Below are positions 8,019 through 17,277 of a DNA stretch of 64,000 nucleotides, piece after piece. Under the pieces are notes generated by a model that ran no database searches, was not told the DNA's origin, and saw only the letters and a list, made by a program, of their open reading frames with translations. Source of the stretch: Arthrobacter sp. APC 3897 (lineage in GTDB: Bacteria; Actinomycetota; Actinomycetes; Actinomycetales; Micrococcaceae). The translations under genes and the position numbers were made by a program. The stretch covers positions 41,453 through 105,452 of the forward strand of contig NZ_JASDDG010000011.1 in assembly GCF_030407495.1 (NCBI RefSeq), written 5' to 3'. Every line of letters starts with the position of its first letter. Within the stretch, counting starts at the first letter, position 1.

Positions 8019-9827
8019 ATGCGTGAGTTCAGTGTTCCCCCCAGGGTGGAGTCGCCCCTGGAGACCAACACCACCGACCTGCTGCTGGAGCAGGCGGCAA
8101 AGCCTTCCAACCCTGCCCTGTTTTCGGTTCGGGGTGCAGACGGCGCCTGGGCCCCCGTTACCGCCACTGAATTCCTGAAAGACGTCCGGGCGCTGGCCAA
8201 GGGATTCGCCGCCTGCGGCGTCGAGCCGGGCGACAGGGTGGGCATCATGGCGCGCACCCGGTACGAGTGGACGCTGGTGGACTTTGCCCTGTGGTTCGCC
8301 GGGGCCGTCTCCGTCCCGGTCTACGAGACGTCTTCACCCTCCCAGGTCGCCTGGATCCTCAGTGACTCGGGTGCCGTAGGGGTGGTTGTAGAGGCTTCCC
8401 GCCATGAGAACGTGGTCCGCCAGGCAGCCGTGGAAGAGGACCTGGCCGCTGTAAAGAACGTCTGGCAGATCGAGGGTCCCGGACTCGATGAGCTCCGTGC
8501 AGCCGGCGCAACGGTCTCAGACGAGGACCTTGAAGCACGCCGCGCCCAAGCGACGCTGGATGACACCGCCACCATCATTTACACCTCCGGAACCACGGGC
8601 CGGCCCAAGGGCTGCGAATTGACTCACGGGAACTTCGTGAACCTCTCCCGCAATGCCGCAGCTGCGCAGGCCGAGGTATGCCGCGAGGGTGCCCAAACCA
8701 TCATGTTCCTGCCGCTGGCCCATGTGTTCGCCCGGTTTATCTCAGTGTTGAGCGTGGCTGCCGGTGCCACCGTGGCGCATACCCCGGACGTGAAGAACCT
8801 GCTCCCCGATCTCCAGAGCTTCCAGCCGGACTTCCTGCTGGTTGTTCCCCGGGTCTTCGAAAAGGTCTACAACTCTTCCATGCTCAAGGCCGAGGACGGC
8901 GGCAAGGGCAAAATCTTCCATGCCGGCGCCAAGACCGCCATCGAATGGTCCAAGGCAGAGGAAGCCGGCAAGGTCCCGCTGAGCCTCAAGGTCAAGCATG
9001 CCGTCTTTGACAAGCTGCTCTACGGGAAGATCCGCACTGCCATGGGCGGACGGGTTAAGTATGCGATTTCGGGAGGCGCACCGCTGGGTGAACGGCTCGG
9101 CCACTTCTTCCACGGAATTGGCGTGACGGTGCTGGAAGGGTACGGGCTGACCGAAACCACCGCTCCCGTGACCGTCAACACTCCAAGACTGACCAAGATT
9201 GGCACCGTTGGCGCGCCGCTTCCCGGCAACGCTGTCCGCATCGCGGACGACGGCGAAATCCTGGCCAAGGGCGTCAGCGTCATGAAGGGCTACTACAACC
9301 GCCCGGACCTCACGGCGGAGAACTTCACGGACGGCTGGTTCCATACCGGTGACATTGGCCAGCTGGACAGTGACGGCTTCCTGCGGATCACCGGACGCAA
9401 GAAGGAAATCATCGTCACGGCCAGCGGGAAGAACGTGGTCCCGGCACTGCTGGAGGACAGAATCCGAGCCGACGCCATTGTCTCCCAGTGCGTGCTGGTG
9501 GGTGACCAGCGGCCGTTCATTTCGGCCCTGATCACACTGGACGAGGAAGCCCTGCCCGGCTGGCTGGAACGCCACAAGCTGCCGGCCGGGACAACGGCCG
9601 CCCAGGCCGGTGAAACCGAGCAGCTGCAGACCGAGATCCAGGCACTGGTGGACCGGGCCAACGAGCACGTCTCCAAAGCCGAAGCCATCAAGGTGTTCCG
9701 GATTGTTCCGACTGACTTCACTGAAGCCAGCGGGCACCTGACGCCGTCCATGAAGATCAAGCGCGCCCAGGTCCTGAAGGACTTTTCCGGCGTGGTGGAT
9801 GAGATCTACAGCGGCCAGAAAGTCTGA
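8019..9827 (+). CDS. fadD15: Long-chain fatty acid-CoA ligase, FadD15-like
   Basis: Activates fatty acids to acyl-CoA through an acyl-adenylate, feeding lipid synthesis or beta-oxidation. The 602-aa protein carries the AMP-binding P-loop YTSGTTGRPKG, the GYGLTETTAP motif, the hinge/ATP motif GWFHTGDIG and the C-terminal GRKKEIIVTASGKNV segment of the long-chain ACSL/FadD15 group. Start ATG 8019 has an AAGGAG site at 8008-8013. No signal or membrane helix. A palindrome upstream (7926-7937) may be its operator. It lies convergent with mtr and near aroG and plsC, as fadD15 does in M. tuberculosis. Confidence 0.93.
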   Translation: MREFSVPPRVESPLETNTTDLLLEQAAKPSNPALFSVRGADGAWAPVTATEFLKDVRALAKGFAACGVEPGDRVGIMARTRYEWTLVDFALWFAGAVSVPVYETSSPSQVAWILSDSGAVGVVVEASRHENVVRQAAVEEDLAAVKNVWQIEGPGLDELRAAGATVSDEDLEARRAQATLDDTATIIYTSGTTGRPKGCELTHGNFVNLSRNAAAAQAEVCREGAQTIMFLPLAHVFARFISVLSVAAGATVAHTPDVKNLLPDLQSFQPDFLLVVPRVFEKVYNSSMLKAEDGGKGKIFHAGAKTAIEWSKAEEAGKVPLSLKVKHAVFDKLLYGKIRTAMGGRVKYAISGGAPLGERLGHFFHGIGVTVLEGYGLTETTAPVTVNTPRLTKIGTVGAPLPGNAVRIADDGEILAKGVSVMKGYYNRPDLTAENFTDGWFHTGDIGQLDSDGFLRITGRKKEIIVTASGKNVVPALLEDRIRADAIVSQCVLVGDQRPFISALITLDEEALPGWLERHKLPAGTTAAQAGETEQLQTEIQALVDRANEHVSKAEAIKVFRIVPTDFTEASGHLTPSMKIKRAQVLKDFSGVVDEIYSGQKV

Positions 9828-9854
9828 TCCGGCGTTACCGCCCTGACCGGGGCC

Positions 9855-11267
9855 TTAGTCCTGTCTGTTGATCTTCAGGGACAGCAGGGCGTTTTCCACA
9901 ACTTCGGTCAGGGCCGGATGGATCCAGTATTGGCCTGATGCCATGCCGGCGGCGTCCAGCCCGAAAGACATGGCCTGGATCAGCGGCTGGATCAGCATGG
10001 ATGCTTCATGGCCCATAATGTGGGCTCCGAGCAGCTTTCCGCTTTCCTTTTCGGCCAGCAGCTTCACGAAGCCCGTGCTGTCCTCCATGGCCCAGCCGTA
10101 GGCCGTGGATCCGTATTCCTGAACGGCCAGCGCCAGCTCCACTCCCCTTGCCTCCGTATCCCGGCAGGCTTCCTCCTCCGTCATTCCAACGGAGGCAATC
10201 TGCGGACTGCTGAAGACGGCCGAGGGAACAAACCGGTGGTCGCTGGCCCTTAGGTCCCCGGGGTGCACCAGATTGTGTGCCACGACGCGCGCCTCATGGT
10301 TGGCGACGTGTTTGAGCTGGAAGTCGCTGCTGACATCTCCGAGCGCCCACACTCCTTCAACGGGCCGGCCGTCCTTTTGCACGCGCTGGAACTCATCCAC
10401 CGCCAACCGTCCGTCGGGGCGCAGGTCAAAGCCGGCAGCGTCAACGCCGAGACTGTCGGTATTGGGTACGCGGCCTGTGGCCACCAGGACCAGATCGACG
10501 TCGAGCGTGCCTGTCCCCTCGGGTCCCTCCAGGGAAACCTGCACGGAGCCGTCGGGATTCTCAGCCAAAGACCTGACCTCGGTGTTCAGCCGCACGTCCC
10601 ACTGTTTGGAGGCAGCCTCGGTGAAGCGCTCGGACACTGTGGCATCCATGGCGCGCAGGAGGGGCCCGGACCGGGCAGCCATGGTGACGGATGAGCCGAA
10701 CGCGGAAAACACAAAGCCAAACTCGGCGGCAATGTACCCGCCGCCGATGATCAGGATCCGCTCGGGAAGTTCGGGGATGCGCATGACTGTGTCGGACGTG
10801 TGCACCTGCGGCAGGTTGATGCCGGGAATGTCCGGCAGTACCGGCCGTGATCCGGCCGCCACCACAATCTGGTCGGCGGTGATGCGCTGGCCGTCCTCGG
10901 TCTCGAGGGCATGTTCGCTGGTAAAGCGGACATAGCTGTCGTAGAGAGTGACGTTGTCCAGTTCCTCGGCCCGGTACCGGCGGCCGCCCTCGGAAATCGA
11001 GTCAATGCGGGTAAAGATGCGGTCGCGGATATCACGCCAGTGCACCTTGTCCAGTGTCAGGTCCACCCCCAGCCGGGCCGCATCTGCGCCGGCCGCCGCC
11101 AGCTGCGCCGGATAGACGTACATCTTGGTGGGAATGCACCCTACGTTCAGGCAGGTCCCGCCAAAGGTCCCGCCGTCGATCACCGCAACTTTCCTGCCGT
11201 CCCAATCCGGAGTAATCAGGGAGTTGCCGGAGCCGGAACCAATAATGGCCAAATCAAAGTGAGTCAC
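9855..11267 (-). CDS. mtr: Mycothione reductase
   Basis: Reduces mycothiol disulfide with NADPH and so keeps the main actinobacterial thiol reduced. It is a class I pyridine nucleotide-disulfide oxidoreductase of 470 aa: FAD site IIGSGSGN (residues 8-15), redox-active pair GTCLNVGC with Cys39 and Cys44, NADPH site ILIIGGGYIAAEFG, a second FAD motif VWALGDVSS, and the C-terminal dimer His in HPALTEVVEN. The opening GSGSGNS, rather than GGGPGG, separates mycothione reductases from glutathione or lipoamide reductases. Start is GTG 11265-11267. It lies 80 bases downstream of pyc with a terminator between them, so it probably has its own promoter or depends on readthrough. Its presence implies mycothiol biosynthesis elsewhere in the genome. 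Confidence 0.93.
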   Translation of the reverse strand: MTHFDLAIIGSGSGNSLITPDWDGRKVAVIDGGTFGGTCLNVGCIPTKMYVYPAQLAAAGADAARLGVDLTLDKVHWRDIRDRIFTRIDSISEGGRRYRAEELDNVTLYDSYVRFTSEHALETEDGQRITADQIVVAAGSRPVLPDIPGINLPQVHTSDTVMRIPELPERILIIGGGYIAAEFGFVFSAFGSSVTMAARSGPLLRAMDATVSERFTEAASKQWDVRLNTEVRSLAENPDGSVQVSLEGPEGTGTLDVDLVLVATGRVPNTDSLGVDAAGFDLRPDGRLAVDEFQRVQKDGRPVEGVWALGDVSSDFQLKHVANHEARVVAHNLVHPGDLRASDHRFVPSAVFSSPQIASVGMTEEEACRDTEARGVELALAVQEYGSTAYGWAMEDSTGFVKLLAEKESGKLLGAHIMGHEASMLIQPLIQAMSFGLDAAGMASGQYWIHPALTEVVENALLSLKINRQD

Positions 11268-11287
11268 GATCCCAGTCTAGGGCGCAA

Positions 11288-11326
11288 AAGGGCCCCGTGT
11301 TCCGTCAGCAGGATCACGGGGCCCTT
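11288..11326 (-). terminator. Intrinsic terminator after pyc
   Basis: A perfect 12-bp inverted repeat, 11288-11299 against 11315-11326, with a 15-base loop. On the - strand it is followed by a short T run (CTTTTG). It lies 21 bases past the pyc stop codon and before mtr. Confidence 0.7.
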
Positions 11327-11347
11327 CGCAGGACATGCGGCCTCGGG

Positions 11348-14300
11348 TTAGCCGTCCTTGGGCTCAATCACCACCAGGAGGTCTCCGCCCTGCACCTGCT
11401 CCACAGCTGAGATTGCCAGCCGGGCAACCTTTCCGGCCACAGGCGCCGTAATGGATGCCTCCATCTTCATGGCTTCTATGGTCGCCACGGTTTCGCCCGC
11501 TGCCACTTCGTCCCCCGCCTTCACGGTGACGGTGACGGCGCCGGCAAACGGAGCCGCGACGTGACCGGCATTACCCGGATCCGCCTGCTCGGAAACCTTG
11601 GCCTCGGATTTGACGCTGCGGTCGCGGACCAGCACCGGCCTCATCTGGCCGTTGAGCGTGGTCATCACAGAGCGCATGCCCTTTTCGTCCGGATCGGACA
11701 CCGCTTCCAGAGTGGCAATCAGGCGCACACCTTTTTCGAGTTCAACCACGTGCTCAACACCCTGCTGCAGCCCGTACAGGTAGTCGCGGGTGTCCAGCAC
11801 GGACACGTCGCCGTAGGTCTCACGCACGGTGGTGAAGTCCTTGGCCGGGCCCGGGAACAGCAGCCGGTTGAGGGTCTCCCGCCGGGTAGCCGAGTCTCCG
11901 GCCAGGCCGGCGCGGTCCACCTCGGTGAGTTCGACATCGCGAACCTTGATATTGCGTCCCTGCAGGGCTTTGGTCCGGAAAGGCTCGGGCCAGCCCCCGG
12001 GCGGGTTGCCCAGCTCGCCGCTGAGGAAGCCGATGACTGAATCCGGGATGTCGAAGTTCTGCGGGTTCTCTTCGAAGTCCTCGGGTGCCACCTTGCTGCC
12101 AACCAGCTGCAGGGCCAGATCGCCGACCACTTTGGAAGACGGCGTGACCTTTACCAGCCGGCCCAGCATGCGGTCCGCAGCGGTGTACATGTCCTCAATG
12201 GCTTCAAAGCGCTCCCCCAGACCGAGGGCAATGGCCTGCTGGCGCAGGTTGGAAAGCTGTCCGCCGGGAATTTCGTGCTGGTAGACCCGGCCGGTTGGGC
12301 CGGCCAGACCGGATTCAAACGGAGCGTAAACCCGGCGCACCGCTTCCCAGTACGGTTCCATGGCGTTGACAGCGTCCAGGTCCAGTCCGGTGTCGCGGTC
12401 GGTATGGGCCATGGCTGCCACCAGGGCGGAGGCTGCGGGCTGGCTGGTGGTGCCGGCCAGGGATGCAGTAGCCACGTCAACGGCATCCACGCCCACGTTG
12501 GCCGCAGCCAGCAGGGTGGCAAGCTGTCCGCCCGCGGTGTCGTGGGTGTGCAGGTGCACGGGCAAATCAAAGCGGTCACGCAGGGCAGCCACCAGCTTGG
12601 CCGCCGCTGCCGGCCGCAGCAGTCCGGCCATGTCCTTGATGGCCAGGATGTGGGCTCCGGCGTCCACCATCTGCTGGGCCAGGTCCAGGTAGTAGTCCAG
12701 CGTGTACAGCTTCTCATTGGGGTCCAGCATGTCCGCCGTGTAGCACAGGGCCACTTCGGCAACCGCTGTGCCGGTGGCCCGGACGGCGCGGATAGCCGGT
12801 TCCATCTGTTCGACGTCGTTCAGGGCATCAAAGATGCGGAAGATGTCGACGCCGGTAGCAGCTGCCTCCTGCACGAAGGCCTCAGTCACCTCCGTCGGAT
12901 AGGGCGTGTAGCCCACGGTGTTCCGGCCGCGCAGGAGCATCTGGATGCAGATGTTCGGCAGTGCCTTGCGCAGTGATGCCAACCGTTCCCAGGGGTCTTC
13001 GCCGAGGAAGCGGAGGGCGACGTCGTAAGTGGCTCCGCCCCAGGCCTCCACCGACAGCAGCTGCGGCGTCAGCGCGGACACTGCCGGCGCCGCCAGCAGC
13101 AGGTCGCGGGTGCGGACCCGGGTGGCGAGCAGCGACTGGTGCGCGTCCCGGAACGTGGTATCCGTGACGGCCAGCGCCTGCTGGGCGCGCAGCTCTGCGG
13201 CGAATCCTTCCGGACCAAGCTCCTCAAGCCGCTGGCGTGACCCCGGCCGGACTTCGGGCAGGTTGACCGGCAGCTTATCGGCCGGGTTGATGTGCACGGG
13301 AAGCTCCCCGTGCGGCTTGTTCACTGTGGTATCGGCCAGCCAGTTCAGCAGACGTGAGCCGCGGTCCGCTGAGCCGCGGGCGCTGAGCAGCTCGGGCCGT
13401 TCCTCGATGAAGGAGGTTGCGACGTCGCCGGCAATGAAATCCGGGTCATCGAGGACGGCCTGCAGGAACGAGATGTTGGAAGAGACGCCGCGGATCCGGA
13501 ACTCGGCCAGAGCCCTCCGGGCACGGTTGACGGCGGCCGGGTAGTTGCGGCCGCGGCAGGTCAGTTTTACGAGCATGGAATCGAAGTGCGGGCTGATGTC
13601 AGCGCCGGCATAGACCGTGCCGCCGTCGAGCCGCACACCGGCGCCGCCGGCGGACCGGTAGCCGCTGATCTTCCCCACATCCGGGCGGAAGCCGTTGGCC
13701 GGGTCCTCCGTGGTGATGCGGCACTGCAGGGCCGCGCCGCGGACGCGCAGTTCCTCCTGACGCAGTCCGAGGTCCTCCAGCGTCTCGCCGGCGGCGATCC
13801 GCAGCTGGGACTGCACCAGGTCGACGTCGGTGATTTCCTCGGTCACCGTATGCTCCACCTGGATGCGGGGATTCATTTCGATGAAGACGTGCTGCCCGGC
13901 GCGCTCCCCCACAGTGTCAACGAGGAACTCAACAGTCCCGGCGTTCTCATATTTCAGCGCCTTGGCGAACTTCACGGCGTCCCGGTAGAGGGCCTGCCTG
14001 ATGCTCTCGTCCAAGTTGGGCGCCGGCGCAATTTCAATCACCTTCTGGTGGCGGCGCTGGAGGGAGCAGTCCCGCTCGAAAAGATGGATAACGTTGCCCT
14101 CGCCGTCGGCAAGGATCTGGACCTCGATATGGCGCGGGCGCAGCACTGCCTGTTCCAGGAATACGGTGGAGTCACCGAAGGCGGTGTCAGCCTCACGCAT
14201 CGCCGCATTCAGCGCTTCCGGCAGGTCCTTGGCAGTGTCTACGCGGCGCATGCCGCGGCCTCCGCCGCCGGCCACAGCCTTCACGAAAATGGGGAACCCA

Positions 14301-14752
14301 ATGTCCTCGGCTTCAGCGAGCAGCTTCTCCGGGTCTGAGCTGGGCTGGGTGGAGCGCAGGACCGGGATGCCGGCTTCCCGTGCAGCGTTGAGGGCATGCA
14401 CCTTATGTCCGGCGAGCTCAAGGATGTCCGCGGCAGGACCCACAAAGGTGATGCCCGCTTCCTTGGCGGCCCGGGCGAGCTGCGGGTTCTCGGAGAGGAA
14501 CCCGTACCCGGGGTAGATGGCGTCGCAACCGGATTCCTTGGCAACACGGATGATCTCGTCCACGTCCAGGTACGCCCGGACGGGATGTCCTTCCTCACCG
14601 ATCAGATATGCCTCGTCAGCCTTCTGCCGGTGAATCGAGTTGCGGTCCTCGTGCGGAAATACAGCCACCGTCTTGGCGCCCAGTTCATAAGCAGCCCTGA
14701 AGGCCCTGATCGCGATTTCACCGCGGTTGGCTACCAATATCTTCGAGAACAT
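11348..14752 (-). CDS. pyc: Pyruvate carboxylase
   Basis: Anaplerotic biotin enzyme making oxaloacetate from pyruvate, bicarbonate and ATP. At 1134 aa it is the full single-chain type. Domains in order: biotin carboxylase/ATP-grasp (FSKILVANRGEIAIR at the N-terminus, AVAGGGGRGMR glycine loop, FIEMNPRIQVEHTVTE), carboxyltransferase (DTTFRDAHQSLLATR; metal-binding HLHTHDTAGG), the PYC tetramerisation region, and a C-terminal biotinyl domain with the biotin Lys in EAMKMEA. Start fixed at ATG 14752 because AGGAG lies just upstream; the open frame continues 24 codons further without a site. It is divergent from a ParA-like gene. Together with the methylcitrate genes at 45-52 kb it indicates active C3/C4 metabolism. 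Confidence 0.96.
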   Translation of the reverse strand: MFSKILVANRGEIAIRAFRAAYELGAKTVAVFPHEDRNSIHRQKADEAYLIGEEGHPVRAYLDVDEIIRVAKESGCDAIYPGYGFLSENPQLARAAKEAGITFVGPAADILELAGHKVHALNAAREAGIPVLRSTQPSSDPEKLLAEAEDIGFPIFVKAVAGGGGRGMRRVDTAKDLPEALNAAMREADTAFGDSTVFLEQAVLRPRHIEVQILADGEGNVIHLFERDCSLQRRHQKVIEIAPAPNLDESIRQALYRDAVKFAKALKYENAGTVEFLVDTVGERAGQHVFIEMNPRIQVEHTVTEEITDVDLVQSQLRIAAGETLEDLGLRQEELRVRGAALQCRITTEDPANGFRPDVGKISGYRSAGGAGVRLDGGTVYAGADISPHFDSMLVKLTCRGRNYPAAVNRARRALAEFRIRGVSSNISFLQAVLDDPDFIAGDVATSFIEERPELLSARGSADRGSRLLNWLADTTVNKPHGELPVHINPADKLPVNLPEVRPGSRQRLEELGPEGFAAELRAQQALAVTDTTFRDAHQSLLATRVRTRDLLLAAPAVSALTPQLLSVEAWGGATYDVALRFLGEDPWERLASLRKALPNICIQMLLRGRNTVGYTPYPTEVTEAFVQEAAATGVDIFRIFDALNDVEQMEPAIRAVRATGTAVAEVALCYTADMLDPNEKLYTLDYYLDLAQQMVDAGAHILAIKDMAGLLRPAAAAKLVAALRDRFDLPVHLHTHDTAGGQLATLLAAANVGVDAVDVATASLAGTTSQPAASALVAAMAHTDRDTGLDLDAVNAMEPYWEAVRRVYAPFESGLAGPTGRVYQHEIPGGQLSNLRQQAIALGLGERFEAIEDMYTAADRMLGRLVKVTPSSKVVGDLALQLVGSKVAPEDFEENPQNFDIPDSVIGFLSGELGNPPGGWPEPFRTKALQGRNIKVRDVELTEVDRAGLAGDSATRRETLNRLLFPGPAKDFTTVRETYGDVSVLDTRDYLYGLQQGVEHVVELEKGVRLIATLEAVSDPDEKGMRSVMTTLNGQMRPVLVRDRSVKSEAKVSEQADPGNAGHVAAPFAGAVTVTVKAGDEVAAGETVATIEAMKMEASITAPVAGKVARLAISAVEQVQGGDLLVVIEPKDG

Positions 14753-14998
14753 TGCGCTCCTGCATCGTTGCGGGTTGACGGCAGCTCGGAAGCGCTGCAC
14801 TCTTCGTGATTCTAGACCCGGCACTTCCGGCGGTGGCCGGGAAAGTGGTCCGGATCACGCTAAGTATTCTGCCTTTTCTCCGCCACCCTGCAAAACCAAC
14901 ACTGCCGGAGTTACCTCCCGGCGTCACATAGAATGAGACAGCAGCCTCACAGGGGCCCCGCCCGTGATCCCTAGACACGTTAGGTTTTGGTTCAGCAA

Positions 14999-15838
14999 GT
15001 GCAAGTAGTGAGCATCAGCAGCCTGAAGGGCGGCGTGGGCAAAACTTCTGTGACGCTTGGGCTGGCGTCCGCTGCACTGGCAGCAGGAATACCCACCCTC
15101 GTCGTGGACCTGGACCCGCACGCAGATGCAACCACGGGGCTGGGCGTCACGGCGGCGGGCAAGCCGGGCATTGGTGAAATGCTCAAGAATTCCCGGCGCG
15201 CCCAGCTTGGGGACAGCGTTGTTCCCAGCGGCTGGGTGGCCAATGTCCGGCGATCCGGGAACTACGGCCCCGAGCACCGGCCTGTCCTCGATGTCGCCAT
15301 GGGGTCCGCTTTTTCCGGAATCTATGACCGCCCGGAGGTGGGCCGCAGGGACCTCCGGCGCCTGGCCACGCTCCTGTCCCGTGTCAGCGGCTACGGATTG
15401 GTCCTGATCGACTGCCCGCCGTCGCTGAACGGTCTGACGCGCATGGCATGGACGGCCAGCAACCGTGTCCTGCTGGTCGCGGAACCCGCGCTCTTTTCCG
15501 TAGCAGGAACCGAGCGGACCATGCGTGCGCTGGAACTGTTCCGCAGGGAATTCGCTCCCAACCTTGCCCCCGCGGCGATCATTGCCAACCGGGTGCGGTC
15601 CGGCTCCAACGAGCACACCTTCCGGCTGGCCGAGATGAAGCAGATGTTCGGTGGCCTGCTGCTGAGCCCCACTATTGCGGAGCAGGCCAACTGGCAGCAA
15701 ATCCAGGGAGCTGCGCATTCCGTGCACCACTGGCCCGGTGAGTCGGCCAAGCAGGCGGCCCGTACTTTCGATTCACTGCTGACGAACGTTGTGGAAACCC
15801 GCAGCGCCCGCAGCCGCGTTATCCGCCGGGCAGGCTAA
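14999..15838 (+). CDS. Orphan ParA/MinD-type ATPase
   Basis: A 279-aa deviant Walker ATPase. Walker A is SLKGGVGKTS, with both the signature Lys and the catalytic Lys; Walker A' is VDLDPHADATTGLG, and Walker B is LVLIDCPPSLNGLT. Such proteins form ATP-dependent dimers that move or position cargo on DNA or membranes. There is no parB-like partner and no centromere-like repeat nearby, and the chromosomal ParA paralogue beside scpA is a different gene. I start it at GTG 14999; TTG 14987 and GTG 15008 are alternatives and none has a strong ribosome-binding site. It is divergent from pyc and convergent with the MerR gene. Its cargo is unknown. Confidence 0.8.
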   Translation: MQVVSISSLKGGVGKTSVTLGLASAALAAGIPTLVVDLDPHADATTGLGVTAAGKPGIGEMLKNSRRAQLGDSVVPSGWVANVRRSGNYGPEHRPVLDVAMGSAFSGIYDRPEVGRRDLRRLATLLSRVSGYGLVLIDCPPSLNGLTRMAWTASNRVLLVAEPALFSVAGTERTMRALELFRREFAPNLAPAAIIANRVRSGSNEHTFRLAEMKQMFGGLLLSPTIAEQANWQQIQGAAHSVHHWPGESAKQAARTFDSLLTNVVETRSARSRVIRRAG

Positions 15839-15920
15839 GCGCCCCTCGGGCAACCAACCGTCCTCCGAATGAGTGTGGGAAGACTGTGCGGAACCCGCGA
15901 TGCCGCGGCAGTCCTTCCTG

Positions 15921-16508
15921 CTAGCTGATCTTGCGGGCTGTCCGCCGCTGGCTCAGTTCATCTCCCGGAAAATCATGATCACTCACGTGCTCGCTCGGCA
16001 ACTGTGCCAGGCTTCCCTCAACTTCGCGCCAGACGCGGCCAACGGCAATTCCAAAGACACCCTGTCCGCCCTGCACCAGGTCGATGACTTCGTCTGCCGA
16101 GGTGCACTCGTAGACGCTGGCGCCATCGCTCATCAGCGTAATCTGGGCCAGATCTTCCACACCGCGCTCACGCAGGTGTTCAACCGCTGTTCGAATCTGC
16201 TGAAGGGAAACGCCGGTGTCCAGCAGCCGTTTGACAACCTTGAGGACCAGAATGTCGCGGAATCCGTAGAGCCGCTGCGTTCCCGAACCCGCAGCGCCCC
16301 GCACGGCGGGTTCCACCAAGCCTGTACGTGCCCAGTAGTCGAGCTGGCGGTAGGTGATTCCGGCCGCTTTGCAGGCTGTCGGTCCGCGGTAGCCGGCGTC
16401 CTCATCGAGAACCGGCAGATCCTCAGTGAACAGCAAGCCCTGGGCTCCGGGAACCTTACCCGGCGCAGCGGCGTGGATGTGCTCGCCGGCAGTGCCTTTC
16501 GGACTCAC
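15921..16508 (-). CDS. MerR-family regulator (Rv1830-like)
   Basis: A 195-aa DNA-binding protein with a winged helix typical of MerR: GYRGPTACKAAGITYRQLDY, then YWARTGLVEP and RLYGFRDILVLKVVKRLLDTG. The C-terminal part has no cysteine cluster for metal, so the ligand is unknown. GTG 16508 is chosen as start because AAGGAGG lies 5 bases upstream, a near-perfect site. Position after the DUF151 gene and in the same order as Rv1827-Rv1830 of M. tuberculosis identifies it as the Rv1830 counterpart. An ATGG-n7-CCAT inverted repeat at 16625-16641 in its upstream region could be an autoregulatory operator. Confidence 0.88.
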   Translation of the reverse strand: MSPKGTAGEHIHAAAPGKVPGAQGLLFTEDLPVLDEDAGYRGPTACKAAGITYRQLDYWARTGLVEPAVRGAAGSGTQRLYGFRDILVLKVVKRLLDTGVSLQQIRTAVEHLRERGVEDLAQITLMSDGASVYECTSADEVIDLVQGGQGVFGIAVGRVWREVEGSLAQLPSEHVSDHDFPGDELSQRRTARKIS

Positions 16509-16624
16509 TTGTGCCTCCTTGTAGCGGTTCCCGGTGGGGGTCCGCACGGGACACGGAGACGTCGGGAACGACCATCTTCAGTGTGCCCCGCTGAGCCTCT
16601 CAAGGGAAGGAGCTACGGATAGAT

Positions 16625-16641
16625 CATGGAAATAAACCATG
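16625..16641. promoter_or_regulatory. Inverted repeat upstream of the MerR gene
   Basis: CATGG and CCATG flank a 7-base AT-rich loop. On the - strand a TTGTAG hexamer precedes it and a TGATCT hexamer follows 17 bases later. A palindrome inside the -35/-10 spacer is the usual layout of MerR-type operators. No footprint data; proposed from position and symmetry only. Confidence 0.3.
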
Positions 16642-16771
16642 GGCTACAACGTGGGCTAACCCGGGAGCGGGGAGAGCGGAGATCCGTGCAGTGGGAACTC
16701 TATGCTTCGACGTTAGATCTGACCACGTCCAAGGTCAAAGATGCCCGCCCTTTTTCTCAGGGCGTGTCGGC

Positions 16772-17272
16772 TCAGCGCTCGAAGTCCTCGGGCTCAACGT
16801 CCGCCAGGAACTCGCGGAACTGGCGCAGTTCCTGCTCGGCGTTCTCCTGCTCCTCCTCCGCGGGATCCTCGTCCGTTGCCTCGGCGATCCGCACTCCGGC
16901 TTCGTCAAGAACCGCATCAGCGCACAGGATGGGACAGGCGGCCCGCAGGGCAACCGCTATGGCGTCGGATGCCCGGGAACTGACCGTAACTCCGTTGTCG
17001 AAAACAAGCTCGGCATAGAACACGGTGTCCTCGACGGAGACAAGCCGGACCTCACTGACGCTGCGCCCCAGGGCAACCACCACGGAGGCAAGCAGGTCAT
17101 GGGTCATGGGCCGGGGAGGAACGATCCCCTGCTGCACGAAAGCTATGGCACTGGCCTCCGGGGCACCGATCCAAATGGGAAGGTGGCGCTCGCCGTTAAT
17201 CTCCTTGAGCAGCACGAGGGGCTGATTGGACGGAAGTTCGATCCGCACGCCCACAACTTCGACTTCGCGCAT
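16772..17272 (-). CDS. DUF151 bifunctional nuclease family protein (Rv1829-like)
   Basis: A 166-aa protein that matches the bifunctional nuclease (BFN/DUF151) family: ELPSNQPLVLLKEINGERHL near the N-terminus, IWIGAPEASAIAF, PRPMTHDLLASVV and SRASDAIAVALR. Family members have been reported with DNase and RNase activity in plants, and a Thermotoga structure is known; the bacterial role is not settled. The C-terminal 35 residues are very acidic and probably extended. The gene lies 5 bases after the upstream MerR gene and in the conserved garA-merR-DUF151-merR order, so it is probably cotranscribed. Confidence 0.85.
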   Translation of the reverse strand: MREVEVVGVRIELPSNQPLVLLKEINGERHLPIWIGAPEASAIAFVQQGIVPPRPMTHDLLASVVVALGRSVSEVRLVSVEDTVFYAELVFDNGVTVSSRASDAIAVALRAACPILCADAVLDEAGVRIAEATDEDPAEEEQENAEQELRQFREFLADVEPEDFER

Positions 17273-17277
17273 GCTTT

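Noticed and set aside
16746..16764. A terminator after the DUF151 gene
   Set aside because: Only five stem pairs with a long A-rich loop and no T run on the - strand; too weak to call.
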